A stretch of DNA of 64,000 bases from Tolypothrix sp. NIES-4075 (GTDB taxonomy: Bacteria > Cyanobacteriota > Cyanobacteriia > Cyanobacteriales > Nostocaceae): the NCBI RefSeq assembly GCF_002218085.1, contig NZ_BDUC01000010.1, forward strand, positions 144,038-208,037, read 5' to 3'. This document shows, piece after piece, positions 25,050 through 35,800 of this stretch. The position numbers and the translations under genes were made by a program. The notes under the pieces are model-generated. The model saw only the letters and a program-made list of their open reading frames with translations, was not told where the DNA came from and did no database searches. Positions within the stretch are counted from its first letter, which is position 1. The number at the start of each line of letters is the position of its first letter.

Positions 25050-25085
25050 CTCACGCTCTCTCTGTTAGAGAGAGCGTGAGCTTTT
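25050..25085 (+). terminator. Rho-independent terminator after the Crp-family gene
   Basis: A perfect 13-base stem (CTCACGCTCTCTC / GAGAGAGCGTGAG), 5-base loop, immediately followed by CTTTTT. It lies about 100 bases after the regulator stop codon. Confidence 0.92.
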
Positions 25086-25215
25086 TAGATAGTATATTTA
25101 GCTACTCAATAAAATTAGTTAACTATACTACTTTTTACCTGAAGACATTAACTCAATTTTGCAGCAAAAGAATTTTTATTGTATAAAAAGAGTGAATGCA
25201 AGGAATGTAAATGTT

Positions 25216-25620
25216 ATGAGTCGAAAAGCCAAAAAAGTATTTAAACAATCAGGAGTAATTCCCTACAGAGTCACAAACGGAAAAATTGAAGTTTTGCTCG
25301 TGACAACTAGCGACTGTAAAAATTGGGTAATTCCCAAAGGAGGTATTTGCAATGGAATGAGTCCCCCCGCTTCCGCCGCAAAAGAAGCGTGGGAAGAAGC
25401 CGGGGTAATTGGGGAGGTGGATCGTAATGAACTTGGCACGTACAAATATCGCAAAAAAGGCAAAATTTACCAAGTCAAGACGTTTTTGTTAGCAGTTGAA
25501 ACTGTATTGTCAGATTGGCCCGAAGCGAATCAAAGAAGGCGGCAGTGGTTAGATCCAAGCAAAGCCATCAAGCGGGTTAAGAAAGCTTCACTCAAGCAAA
25601 TTCTCAAAGGGTTTAGCTGA
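25216..25620 (+). CDS. NUDIX hydrolase (DIPP-like)
   Basis: 134 residues from the ATG at 25216 (an upstream in-frame TTG would add 19 unconserved residues). The fold markers are QSGVIPYR, NWVIPKGGI and a Nudix box read as G-x5-M-x7-KEAWEEAGV. The catalytic EExxG end is intact, but the first Glu of the box is Met and the Arg is Lys. Such proteins cleave nucleoside or inositol diphosphates linked to another group; the WxxPKGG start resembles the diphosphoinositol/Ap4A-type branch. Substrate cannot be assigned. The gene stands alone. Confidence 0.82.
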   Translation: MSRKAKKVFKQSGVIPYRVTNGKIEVLLVTTSDCKNWVIPKGGICNGMSPPASAAKEAWEEAGVIGEVDRNELGTYKYRKKGKIYQVKTFLLAVETVLSDWPEANQRRRQWLDPSKAIKRVKKASLKQILKGFS

Positions 25621-26318
25621 AATTAAGTGCATTCTTTCTCGAAATTTCTAATTTTATTATAGTTTAGAAATGTCAATCTTGCTGACTTAAGTAAAGTTTT
25701 GCTAATAAAAAGAAATTTTTGTAATAAAGTTGAAAAAGAAATGAAATATTTTTCTGAGCATTTAACTGGTAATTAAGATAATTATTGGGCGTTAAATAAG
25801 CCTCAGTTATCATTTATGTATAATCTCAGCCTGAGAATTTTTTATAACCATAGCAAAAGTCAATGAAATCAAATATGTTGTATTTGGTAATAATTAGGCA
25901 CGACTCGATCGCACTCGATAAACATCAGCTTATGCAGGGGTTAGTCTGAATATGTATAGAGCGATCGCTTGTTGCAAACAATAACCCAAAAGTAGTAAAA
26001 TTACACCATAATATTACGGCTTTACCTTTGTTTCTGAGGATAAAAGCTAGTTCAATAGAAGAATTGTTAAGAAATTACGTCTGTAATTTCTGCACAGTAG
26101 TTCATAAGAGTGATGTTACCGTAATACCTGTATAAATCTTGCTAATTGGTTTATCTTAAACCCAAAATCTATCTCAAGTCGTAACCGAAAGCTACTCCTA
26201 CGGTAGAAGTCAGAAAAAACTATCATATTTAGTTTGTTCGTAAAAGGCAATAGCCTTAAGAATAAATTTTATGATTTGCATTTTGTTGGTGATATGACTA
26301 ATAGGGCGTAAATTTAAA
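25621..26318. other. Long AT-rich spacer
   Basis: About 700 bases with no recognisable gene, RNA or repeat family beyond a few HIP1 octamers. It holds the promoter of the PAS-Crp gene. Confidence 0.4.
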
Positions 26319-27476
26319 GTGAAGATAGAAGAGTTTATTCAACGTACAGAAGCATTTCACAGGCGTTTAGCAGACTTGAACCAAACTGCGATCGCATTAC
26401 CTTGGATAACATCGGACATGTTACCGCAAGCTTTTAAAGAACTTAGTAGCAACTCCAGGATGTTGCAATTAGCCGCTGAGGAACTATATGTACAAAATGA
26501 GGAACTACTCCGCACGCGAAATTTGCTTGAAGAACAATGCGATCGCTACCAGAATTTATTTGATTTTGCACCAAACGCTTATTTATTAACTAATACTCAA
26601 GGCATAATTCAAGAAGTTAACCATCTTGCTACTACATTGTTTAAGGTTGCCAAACATTATCTAATAGGCAAACCATTAATTAACTTTGTTCCTTTAGAAG
26701 AACGTCGGCGCTTTCGCAATGAATTAAGTGAAGTATCTCGGTCAGATAAAAGTAGAGAATTATCAATCAGCTTGCAGCAACGCGATGGAAAATTATTTCA
26801 TTCAGCTTTGACAGTAGCTGCTGTTCGCAATCAGTACGATAAACCGATAAACTTACTCTGGGTGTTGCGTGAAATTCCTGAGCCTGAGCAAAGAGAAGCT
26901 AATAACGAAATTTACTTTACCGAAAATCGCTTTATATATAAACATTGCAAAGGAGAAACTATAACCCTCAACCCATCAGAAATTTTTTATGTTTGTCAGG
27001 GTTTAGTTAAACTTAATACATTTTGTGAAACTGGCGAAGAAGTGCTGACAGGGTTAGCAGCTGAAAAAATGGTTTTTGGCTCTAGTTTGACTTCTTTACA
27101 AACTTACCAAGCAACAGCGCTGACGGATGTTGAGTTAGTTTCAATTGATGTTGGAGAAATAGCATCTCCGGTGCTGAGTCATGCACTTTTACCAAAAATT
27201 AATCAAAGATTGCGGCAAACAGAATCTTTTTTAGCTATTTCCGGAAGGCAACGAGTACAAGAGCGTTTACATCATTTATTATTATTTTTAAAACAAGAAA
27301 TCGGTCAACCCGTCTCACAAGGAACCCGCTTAAATTTTCGCCTCACCCACGAAGAACTTGCTAGCGCGTGTTGTACTACCAGAGTTACAATTACGCGATT
27401 GATGGGCAAGTTACAACAACAAGGTGTAATTAGATTTGATTCAAAAAAGCATATAATTCTGCAAAATTTAACTTAG
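26319..27476 (+). CDS. PAS-Crp hybrid transcriptional regulator
   Basis: The 385-residue protein joins an N-terminal helical segment (1-75), a PAS sensor (about 78-190; YQNLFDFAPNAYLLTNTQGII), a degenerate cyclic-nucleotide-type beta roll (about 195-295) and a Crp winged helix (about 310-383; THEELASACCTTRVTITRLMGKL). It probably senses a small molecule or redox state through PAS and binds DNA directly. Start is GTG with weak Shine-Dalgarno. Monocistronic; the 3' end is followed 4 bases later by a dispersed double palindrome. Confidence 0.82.
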   Translation: MKIEEFIQRTEAFHRRLADLNQTAIALPWITSDMLPQAFKELSSNSRMLQLAAEELYVQNEELLRTRNLLEEQCDRYQNLFDFAPNAYLLTNTQGIIQEVNHLATTLFKVAKHYLIGKPLINFVPLEERRRFRNELSEVSRSDKSRELSISLQQRDGKLFHSALTVAAVRNQYDKPINLLWVLREIPEPEQREANNEIYFTENRFIYKHCKGETITLNPSEIFYVCQGLVKLNTFCETGEEVLTGLAAEKMVFGSSLTSLQTYQATALTDVELVSIDVGEIASPVLSHALLPKINQRLRQTESFLAISGRQRVQERLHHLLLFLKQEIGQPVSQGTRLNFRLTHEELASACCTTRVTITRLMGKLQQQGVIRFDSKKHIILQNLT

Positions 27477-27480
27477 AACT

Positions 27481-27528
27481 GTAGTAAGCACTTTAGTGCT
27501 TTAATGAGGGCTTCAGCCCTCACTACGG
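27481..27528. repeat. GTAGTnAGCnCT-type double palindrome (copy 3)
   Basis: Between convergent genes. Outer GTAGT/ACTAC, inner AGCACTTTAGTGCT and GAGGGCTTCAGCCCTC. The two inner stems differ in sequence from other copies but keep pairing, so a structural role (for example a bidirectional terminator) is possible. Confidence 0.75.
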
Positions 27529-27532
27529 TTTA

Positions 27533-29368
27533 TTATTTAATCGTAAAGTTGAATGGCAAACGAGCATAAACGCCGAGGGGATCGTTCATTTTTTGCATAA
27601 TCGCTAATTCCTTTTGTAGTTTTTGGAATTCAGCAGTTAGTAAATCGGGTGATTTAGTTGTTGTCTTAATTCCCAAAACAGTCCGCGCTTCTTGAGTTAC
27701 CCCGCCAAAAAAGCGTTCTTCAAAGGTGCTGTGTCTGGGATGCTCTTGTAATTCCCAATCGTTTGCTAAATTCGCGCTTTTAGCCGCATAATCTATAGCA
27801 GCATCAATGCCGCCAATTTCATCAACTAAGCCGATTTGCTTTGCCGCTACCCCAGACCAAACTCGTCCTTGAGCGATTTCTGCTACCTTTTGTTGTGGAA
27901 GTTTGCGACCTTGAGAAACTTTGTTGATAAATAGATTATAAATGCGGTTTACACTGCGCTGATAAACAGCTAACTCTTCGGGAGATTTGGGACGAGAGAC
28001 GGTTTGACTATCAGCATAGCGTCCGGTTTTGACGGAATCCCAGGTGATGCCGTTGTCATTCGCCAGTTTTTGCCCATTTAAGAGTAAGCCAAAGACACCG
28101 ATTGAACCTGTGATGGTGTTTGGTTCCGCGAAAATGCGGTTGGAATCGCTAGCTATCCAGTAACCACCAGAGGCAGCGACATCTCCCATTGAGACAACAA
28201 CCGGTTTGATTTTGCGAGTTAGCCGTACTTCTCGCTGCATCACTTCAGCAGCAGTAGCGCTACCACCGGGACTGTTGATTCGCAGGACAACGGCTTTCAC
28301 ATTTTTATCTTGTCGTAGTTTGCGGAAGGTTTTGGCAAAGCGATCGCCTCCAACTTCATTATCATTACCTTGACCATCGACAATTTCCCCTTCCGCATAA
28401 ACCACAGCAATCTTATTTTTAGAGTCGCGTTCTATACCAAATTGCTTGCCAGAAACTCCGGCGTATTCTGCTAAGTCGATTTGACGGAATGTTTTATCTT
28501 CCTTGTCGCTATCAGTTAACTTCTTCAAATCGCTAACTACTTCATCAAAATAGTCTACCCGATCCACCAAACCGCCAGCTTTGGCTTCATCAGCCATTAA
28601 GACAGCTTGACTATCAGCGATCGCCTGCAATTTTTGGGGAGTAAGTTTGCGACTTTTAGCCACCGCAACACGCCATTCTGACCAAACATCATCTAACAAT
28701 TTTTGAGTTTGTTCGCGGTTCTCCGGACTCAATTTTGGCAGTATATACGGTTCCACCGCGCCTTTAAATTTACCAACGCGCACAACTTGAACACCAATTC
28801 CGTACTTTTGCAATGCTCCGGATAAAAACATTGTTTGTGTACTCAAACCGTTAACTTCCATCGCTCCCAAGGGATTGACGACAACGGTATCAGCAACCGA
28901 AGTTAGATAATATTCCCGTTCCCCCAATTCCATACCGTATGCTACAATCTTTTTCCCAGAAGCGCGGAACTTCTCCAACTCCTGACGGACTTCTTTAAGA
29001 GTCGCAAAACCCGCAACACCACTACCCGCTCCGGTATGAGTAGCATCTAAGTAGATAGCGACAATTCGTTTATCACGACGCGCTTTTTCTAAAGTATCGA
29101 TCACCCTGCGGAGTGACATTCTATTGTCATCTTCACCTGATAGTGCTTGCTGAAAAACTTCATTAGAACTTGGTTCGCTGTCAGTGATTTTCGTTGCCAA
29201 GTCAAAAACCAACACTGACTTATCCTTAACTATAGGTCCAGTGTCTTTGGAAGTAGCAGCGATAAGAAATAGAAAGAACAGTGTGCTGGTGCCGACACCG
29301 CAGAAAATAATCAGTCCCAGTAAGCTGCCAACTAAGCTAGCAAAAGTTTGTTTGAGAAAATTACGCAT
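27533..29368 (-). CDS. sppA: Signal peptide peptidase SppA (protease IV), 67-kDa type
   Basis: The 611-residue protein has an N-terminal membrane helix (about 9-38) and two tandem ClpP-like S49 domains, the long form seen in E. coli and cyanobacteria. The C-terminal half has SPGGSATAAEVMQREV and the nucleophile region GDVAASGGYWIA (about 395); the N-terminal half would supply the lysine of the Ser-Lys dyad. It degrades signal peptides in the membrane; in cyanobacteria SppA1 is linked to thylakoid/light acclimation. It is transcribed alone, convergent with the PAS-Crp gene. Confidence 0.94.
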   Translation of the reverse strand: MRNFLKQTFASLVGSLLGLIIFCGVGTSTLFFLFLIAATSKDTGPIVKDKSVLVFDLATKITDSEPSSNEVFQQALSGEDDNRMSLRRVIDTLEKARRDKRIVAIYLDATHTGAGSGVAGFATLKEVRQELEKFRASGKKIVAYGMELGEREYYLTSVADTVVVNPLGAMEVNGLSTQTMFLSGALQKYGIGVQVVRVGKFKGAVEPYILPKLSPENREQTQKLLDDVWSEWRVAVAKSRKLTPQKLQAIADSQAVLMADEAKAGGLVDRVDYFDEVVSDLKKLTDSDKEDKTFRQIDLAEYAGVSGKQFGIERDSKNKIAVVYAEGEIVDGQGNDNEVGGDRFAKTFRKLRQDKNVKAVVLRINSPGGSATAAEVMQREVRLTRKIKPVVVSMGDVAASGGYWIASDSNRIFAEPNTITGSIGVFGLLLNGQKLANDNGITWDSVKTGRYADSQTVSRPKSPEELAVYQRSVNRIYNLFINKVSQGRKLPQQKVAEIAQGRVWSGVAAKQIGLVDEIGGIDAAIDYAAKSANLANDWELQEHPRHSTFEERFFGGVTQEARTVLGIKTTTKSPDLLTAEFQKLQKELAIMQKMNDPLGVYARLPFNFTIK

Positions 29369-29686
29369 TTTTTTTAGTTATTAGTCATTAGTCAATAGTC
29401 AAAAACCTTGAACGATTGACTTGTTTGTTTATAATTCCACCGAATATCTCACACCTAACATTTAAACAATCATTAGCTGCTGCAACTTATATTAACGTGA
29501 AGTTCGATCAACCTCTTTGCCTTCCCAAGAAGAGGATGAACCTCTCCCCAACCCCTCTCCTACAAGGAGAGGGGCAGATAATCCTCGTTTAGATGCAAGG
29601 CATCTTCTCCCCCTTCCCTATTTTGGGAAGGGGGTAGGGGAGCCACTCGCATGGGCGGGTTTCCCGACTTGTGCGATGTGGCGTGG
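29369..29686. repeat. Spacer with pyrimidine/purine hairpin repeats
   Basis: Two dispersed elements are visible: CCCCTCTCCT-ACA-AGGAGAGGGG at about 29554-29576 and a longer stem CTCCCCCTTCCC-tatttt-GGGAAGGGGGTAGGGGAG at about 29607-29643. They are typical intergenic repeats of filamentous cyanobacteria. No gene is seen; the larger one may end the isomerase transcript. Confidence 0.65.
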
Positions 29687-30733
29687 TTAAGTTTGTATTT
29701 TTTGTAAACTTCCAGAATTTTGCAACTGATATAAGGTAGCATTACCAGTGCAGAATAGCACTGTGGTGATTTCGGCAATTAAGACATCAGCCAAATCGCA
29801 CAATGCTGTTTCTCCCACCGCTGCTGCTTGCAAGAATGGCATTGCCAAACCTGCGATATCTGCTTTGAGTGCGATCGCTTTTGCTGCATCCAGTCCGTGA
29901 CGCAATCCCCCTGAAGCTATCAATGGCACTTTCGGTGCAACGGTGCGAATACTCGTAATACACTCTGCTGTCGGTAAACCCCAATCAGCAAAGGTTTGTC
30001 CTAAACGCCGTTGTAGCGCATTTTCTGCTCTTTCGCTTTCTACTTTTGCCCAAGACGTACCACCCGCACCGGCTACATCAATCGCTGTCACACCAGCGGC
30101 AATCAGTTTCTCTGCCATTTTTGCAGAAATACCATTACCTACTTCTTTAACAATTACAGGCACGGGTATTTTACTACATAATTCTGCTATTTTGTCAAGC
30201 AAACCGTTAAAATTTGTATCGCCTCGCGCTTGGATGCATTCTTGCAAGGGGTTTAAGTGTAAAATCAAAGCATCGGCTTCCAAGATATCGACTACGCGCA
30301 GACATTCATCTAAACCGTATTTATAATTAAATTGCACAGCGCCCAAATTCGCAAGTAGCAAAACATCCGGAGCGTACTTTCGTAGCGCAAACGTATCAGC
30401 AACTGAGGGTTTTTCTACTGCTATGCGTTGAGAACCAACACCCATTGCTATTTTATAGTGTTGTGCGACTTCTGCCAAACGACGGTTAATGATTCCCGCT
30501 TGTTCGGTACCCCCAGTCATGGAAGAGATTAACAACGGTGCTAAGAGAGTTTTCCCTAAAAACGTTGTGCTGATATCAATGTCATTTCGGTCTAATTCGG
30601 GTAAGCAACAATGAATAAAGCGATAGCGTTCCAGTCCATTAGTGATTTGCTGACATTGAACATCTTCCTCTAGACAGATGCGGATGTGGTCTGCCTTGCG
30701 AGTTTGCGTAGAAAAGCTGGTGGGAACGTTCAC
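29687..30733 (-). CDS. fni: Type 2 isopentenyl-diphosphate delta-isomerase (FMN-dependent)
   Basis: This enzyme interconverts IPP and DMAPP in isoprenoid synthesis, using reduced FMN. 348 residues from a GTG at 30733 (VNVPTSFSTQTRKADHIRI). The longer frame was rejected because its first 42 codons run through a dispersed palindrome and the end of the ShlB gene. TIM-barrel motifs include the FMN/substrate segments SSMTGGT, HLNPLQE, KEVGNGIS and DVAGAGGTSW. Length equals the family norm. A TTCTGG-type start context is weak. Monocistronic or possibly downstream of the ShlB gene, with which the palindrome at 30769 intervenes. Confidence 0.93.
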   Translation of the reverse strand: MNVPTSFSTQTRKADHIRICLEEDVQCQQITNGLERYRFIHCCLPELDRNDIDISTTFLGKTLLAPLLISSMTGGTEQAGIINRRLAEVAQHYKIAMGVGSQRIAVEKPSVADTFALRKYAPDVLLLANLGAVQFNYKYGLDECLRVVDILEADALILHLNPLQECIQARGDTNFNGLLDKIAELCSKIPVPVIVKEVGNGISAKMAEKLIAAGVTAIDVAGAGGTSWAKVESERAENALQRRLGQTFADWGLPTAECITSIRTVAPKVPLIASGGLRHGLDAAKAIALKADIAGLAMPFLQAAAVGETALCDLADVLIAEITTVLFCTGNATLYQLQNSGSLQKIQT

Positions 30734-30768
30734 GGGTAGATATAATTGAAAATTGTGTAAATTATAAT

Positions 30769-30817
30769 GTAGTGAGCGCTTCAGCGCTCTAATTTGAGGA
30801 CTGAAGTCCTCACTACG
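30769..30817. repeat. GTAGTGAGCGCT-type double palindrome (copy 4)
   Basis: Inner stems AGCGCTTCAGCGCT and GAGGACTGAAGTCCTC. Its right edge (CTACGG) provides the TAG stop codon of the ShlB gene on the minus strand. Confidence 0.8.
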
Positions 30818-32540
30818 GTTGATACCGCAAGCTAAAATAAAAGCCTTCATCTTGGGCATTATTACCTTTATCTTTTAAATCGATGAAGGGAATTCCATAA
30901 TCGAGTCGTAAAGTTAGGCGATCGATTCCTAATGCTTGATTCCACAATAGCCCTAAACCTGCACTTGCTAAAAATGTTTGGCTGGGTAGTTTGTTAGGAT
31001 TATCAGATTGATTCCAAATTGCTCCCATGTCGAGAAATGGTATAAGCTGAATAGTGGATAATCCTGATTCGTTGCGTTTGACTGTAAATCGATCTTCGAT
31101 CGCTAAACGAAAGCCATTATCGCCAGAACGAATATTTTGCCGATATCCTCTGACAGACTGTCCACCACCGATTACGAATTGTTGCGAAGGTAATAAACTA
31201 TCTGGTGTTAGTTGCAAGTCTGCTTGAATCAGCAACAAGTTATCGTTATTCAGTTGTTGTACGCGCTGTGCTTGCGCCAACCAACTGAAAAAACGACCAT
31301 CAGGGATGGGTGCATTATTTATAGTAGCATCGAATAAGTCGATACCAAAATTAAATTGCGATCGCACAAACCAAGCTCCTTGCGGATCGCGTTTGACATA
31401 ATCTTGGCTAAACTTAATTACACTAGTACGGCTAACTCCATTTTCATCGGGACCAATCCCAAAAGGGGTGGGAAGTCGATCAAAAAGAAAAGTTTGACCA
31501 TCTTGATAAGTAAATCCTAAAGAAAGGGCAAATTCTTCTCTTGGCGATCGCACTAACGGTTGACGATAATTAACTTCATATAAATCTTCATCTGCGCGAA
31601 TGCCTAATTCATCAAACGGAGCTTCCGTAATTTCGTTACGATTGGGGGCAACTCTAAATTGTACCTTGCCATTCATCGCGTTAACCGGAATTTGATAACT
31701 AAAATCAAAAACATCCGAACCACCTGAGAGAGTATGGTAATATGAGGCTGCCAACTCATCACCAATGCCAATTAAATTGCGATCGCGCAATTCAATAGCC
31801 AATCTTTCTCCACCAACGCTAGGTGGTGAATAATTATCTACACCAAAACTAGCGGTTATCGGGTTTGCTTCTTGTACTCTGACAATGAGAATACTTTGAC
31901 CAACCTTACCTGTAGGACGCAGACTAGCTTCCACATTGGTGAAAAGTGGATCGATTCGCAGTAACTTGAGTTGGTCTTCAAGTTGTATAGTATTAAGAGG
32001 GATATTAGCGCCAAGTTTGATGCGATCGCGAATATAACTTGGATTTAATCGCTTTGTTCCTTGAACTTCAATTTCTGATAAACGTCCTTCGATGACACGA
32101 ATTACCACCACACCGTCTGTAGTCTGGTCAGTTACCGGAATCGCTCTGGAATTGATATATTTTTGATTTAAATAAAGCTGAGTAATTTTATCTGCGGCTT
32201 GTCTAATTTCTTCAATCGTTAATTCTCGTCCGACATAGGGCTGTAAAATTAAGTTAAAGTCTTTTTCGCTAAAGACAGTGCTATCGACAACTTTGATTTG
32301 ACGGACAAAAGTGCGATCGCTTGTTTCTGGTTTTGTTCCTGTGTTAATATCTGATGTCTGTGCAATTGGTGGAAATGTTGAGTTATTTATGTTACCACCA
32401 TCATTAGCCGTAGCTTTTAGTCCGATGCAGACAATGCAGACTAAATGTAGAATTAACAAAGCATATCTGACATGTAAATTTTTGGTGTTATGGTAGAGAC
32501 GTTTCGGTAGAACGTCTCTAGGATAAATTAGGGATTTCAT
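30813..32540 (-). CDS. Two-partner secretion outer-membrane transporter (ShlB/FhaC/HecB family)
   Basis: This Omp85-family TpsB pore moves a large TpsA passenger across the outer membrane. The 575-residue protein has a hydrophobic leader (about 26-43), POTRA repeats (about 75-230; FVRQIKVVDSTVFSEKDF, IEEIRQAADKI) and a 16-strand barrel with the conserved VRGY motif in GQSVRGYRQN (about 463). The C-terminus ends in aromatic-rich strand GFYFSLRYQP. The first about 20 residues are partly encoded by a GAGACG palindrome, so the N-terminus may be longer than in relatives. It is divergent from the 1725-residue TPS/CHAT gene, its probable cargo. Confidence 0.92.
   Translation of the reverse strand: MKSLIYPRDVLPKRLYHNTKNLHVRYALLILHLVCIVCIGLKATANDGGNINNSTFPPIAQTSDINTGTKPETSDRTFVRQIKVVDSTVFSEKDFNLILQPYVGRELTIEEIRQAADKITQLYLNQKYINSRAIPVTDQTTDGVVVIRVIEGRLSEIEVQGTKRLNPSYIRDRIKLGANIPLNTIQLEDQLKLLRIDPLFTNVEASLRPTGKVGQSILIVRVQEANPITASFGVDNYSPPSVGGERLAIELRDRNLIGIGDELAASYYHTLSGGSDVFDFSYQIPVNAMNGKVQFRVAPNRNEITEAPFDELGIRADEDLYEVNYRQPLVRSPREEFALSLGFTYQDGQTFLFDRLPTPFGIGPDENGVSRTSVIKFSQDYVKRDPQGAWFVRSQFNFGIDLFDATINNAPIPDGRFFSWLAQAQRVQQLNNDNLLLIQADLQLTPDSLLPSQQFVIGGGQSVRGYRQNIRSGDNGFRLAIEDRFTVKRNESGLSTIQLIPFLDMGAIWNQSDNPNKLPSQTFLASAGLGLLWNQALGIDRLTLRLDYGIPFIDLKDKGNNAQDEGFYFSLRYQP
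32493..32520. repeat. GAGACG palindrome variant at the start of the ShlB gene
   Basis: GTAGAGACGTTTCGGTAGAACGTCTCTA lies within codons 8-17 of the transporter frame (reading PRDVLPKRLY). An intergenic relative is at 32631-32654. Confidence 0.75.
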
Positions 32541-32630
32541 AAGACATACTGGGAAGTGTGGAAACCTCGTCTTTGATATTCAGCAATAGACATCGACCGC
32601 TGTTTTCTGATGCGTTATCTAAACCCAACA

Positions 32631-32654
32631 GACGTAGCAGTGCTACGTCTCTAC
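32631..32654. repeat. GACGTAGC palindrome in the divergent spacer
   Basis: GACGTAGCAGTGCTACGTCTCTAC, a near-perfect palindrome 150 bases before the TPS/CHAT gene; the same core lies at 40141-40168, after the kinase gene at the other end of the locus. Confidence 0.75.
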
Positions 32655-32805
32655 ATTTATTTTTTAATGCCGATGTTTGAGTATGTCATATCTGCGACTA
32701 AATCGGATTTTTGTACTTTAAATAGTTACATTTTTTAGTGATTTCACGGAGATGCTCCACATGAGGATTATATTGAGATTACACCCTTGAATTGGGAGGA
32801 GTTCC

Positions 32806-35800
32806 ATGTCGCCACTAATCTCAATTATCATCGTCAACTATAATCGGCAAAATTATCTGGGGGAAGCGATCGCTAGCGTCTTAGGGCAGACATGGCAAGA
32901 CTTGGAGTTGCTAATTTGGGATGATGGTTCTACAGATAAATCAGTAGCGATCGCACGCAAGTATGCTGAACAAGATCGGCGAGTACGGGTAGTAAAAGCA
33001 CCATCATTAGGCATTGCGGCAGCGCGTCAAGCAGCAGCTTTGCAAACGACGGGAGAATACATTGGTTGGTTAGATAGCGACGATTTGCTGGCTCCTACTG
33101 CTTTAACAGAAACGGCAGCTATACTTGTACGCAATCCAAAAATGGGTTTTGTTTATACTGATTATTATGATATAAATGAAAGTGGTAAAGTTACCAGTTA
33201 CGGTCATCGCTGTTCGATTCCCTACTCTTTTGAACGGCTGTTGGTAGACTTTATGACTTTTCATTTTCGCTTAGTTCGGCGATCGTTTTTCGAGCAAGTC
33301 AAAGGTTTTCAGGGTTCACCGGATCTCGCTGAAGATTACGATTTATGTCTGCGACTCTCTGAAGTTGCTTCTGTCGGACGGGTGAGAAAGCCACTTTATT
33401 ATTATCGGACTCATCCAGGGAATATTACGCAAGAGCGTAGATTGGAAATGCTTCTATTATCCCAGCGGGTAATTGCTGAAGCGTTAAAGCGGCGGGGACT
33501 TGCTCAGAAATATCAAATTGATGTAGAATTGCCTGCGGGTAGATTTTTGTTAAGGAAAAGCTCACTTCTAGGCGCAGAGGCGCAAAGGTATAAAGAGTAT
33601 GCTCAAGATTTTATTCAAGCTGCTTTTCAACCTTTGGGTTATATTTTTCGATTTAGACAAAGTTCTGAAACGAAGTGTAGTGTTCGCACAGCGTCTGCGA
33701 CAAAAGAAGCAATCTCTGAGATTCTTTCGCTTCGCTACCGCTACCCTGAGAATGACAGAATATGGTTAGTTGCGGGTAAATCCTTTATTTGTCTAAGTAT
33801 TCTTCCCCTATTCGCAACGATGAGTGCAGGATTAGCTTCAGCGCAACAAATTATTCCCGCTGCGGATGGAACAAATACGATTGTGACACCTAACGGAAAT
33901 AGACTTGATATTAGTGGTGGTAAGACTTCTGGTGATGGAGCAAATTTGTTTCACAGCTTTCAAGAGTTTGGCATTTCACGAGAACAAATCGCTAATTTTC
34001 AGGCTAATCCAGTTTTGCAAAATATTCTCGGTCGAGTTACAGGGGGTAATCCTTCAGTTATTAATGGTTTGATTCAGGTGACGGGTGGAAGTCCTAATTT
34101 ATTTTTGCTGAATCCAGCAGGATTTGTGTTTGGTGCAAATGCTAGTTTAAATGTTCCTGGTGCTTTTACGGCAACGACGGCAAACGGTATTGGGTTTGGG
34201 AATCTTTGGTTTGATGCGATCGCCACAAATAACTATACTGCAATGGTAGGACAACCTACTGGATTCGCTTTTACGACTAATCAACCAGGTGCAATTATTA
34301 ATGCTGGTAATTTAGGGGTGGGGACAAGTCAAAATTTAACTTTATTGGGTGGTACGGTAATTAATACTGGGCAGCTTTCCGCATCAGGGGGACAAATCGT
34401 CGTTTCGTCGGTGCCTGGGCAAAGTTGGGTGCGTTTGAGTCAACCGGGAAATATTTTAAGTTTAGAAATTCAGCCTTTGAGCAATCAATCAAACTCGACT
34501 ATTCCCGTCGCTTCTTTACCAGAATTGCTCACTGTCGGGAATACTGGCTTAACTGCTAATTCTGATGGTACTGTACAACTAATAAATTCAAACCTGAAAA
34601 TTCCAACTTCCCCAGGTACAACTATTGTATCTGGTTCAGTTGATGTATCTGGTTCCACGGGGGGTAGAGTCAATGTTTTGGGTCAGCAAGTAGCTGTGGT
34701 AGGAGCGAATATTAACGCCTCTGGCAGTACTAATGGTGGTACGGTGTTAATTGGTGGCGATTATCAAGGTAAGGGAACAATTCCCAATGCAAGTCAGACT
34801 TATGTTGATGCTAATTCTGTAATTAATGCTGATAGTAGATTGAATGGCAATGGCGGACGTGTTATTGTTTGGGGTAGCGATCGCACTCAGTTTTTTGGTA
34901 ATATATCTGCTCGCGGTGGGGTTAATGCTGGTGACGGTGGTTTTGTAGAAGTATCGGGAAAAAATTTCTTAACTTTTCAGGGTTATGTTGATACTTCTGC
35001 GTCTAACGGTAATTTTGGTACTTTATTATTAGACCCCAGCACATTAACTATTATCGATGCGCCTAATGGTAGTGGTAGTTTTGATAGTACGGCTGGTAAT
35101 ATTACTTTTGGACAACCTGATAATGGGGCGAATACCGTATCTTGGGGTGCTTTAAGTTTAGCTAGCAATATCAACTTACAAGCTACTGGAAATATTACCA
35201 TCAATTCCATTACCGGAGCTACCCCCGGAGTAACTACCCCAGGTATAGCGACATTGAACGGTGGAAATTTCAGCTTGTCTTCCCAAAGCGGTTCTGTTAT
35301 CTTTGCTAATCCCACTGATACTATCAGAAACGCTGGGGGAAACATCAATATTTCTGGAGCAAGTTTATCTCTGGGAAATCTCAGCACAACTGGTAATTTT
35401 ACCACTAGCGGTAATGTAACTTTGTCTGCAAGCGGCAATATCAATGCAGGTAATATAATTGCCGTCGGAAATGGATATAATTCTGGCAATATTAATGTTA
35501 CCAGCACCGTCGGTGGAATTACTCTCAATCAGCTTGACACTAGCAATGATGGTAACACAACTGGAACAGTAACTTTAACTGGCGCAGGCAATATCTTGAC
35601 TAATACGATTAATTCCTCTTCTAATAACGCTTCTAATTCGGGTACAGGTGGCGCTGTCATCGCCACGACCAGCGGTGGTAATATCACCACAGGAGCAATA
35701 AACTCGTCTGTAGTCAAGATTGAAGGAGGGGATTTTACAGGTACAGGTGGGGCAATTAGCTTAACTGCCAGAGATAATATTACTGTCCTTGATGCGATTG

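Noticed and set aside
30734..30859. Longer isomerase start overlapping the ShlB gene
   Set aside because: The extra 42 codons read through a dispersed palindrome; the GTG at 30733 gives the normal family length.
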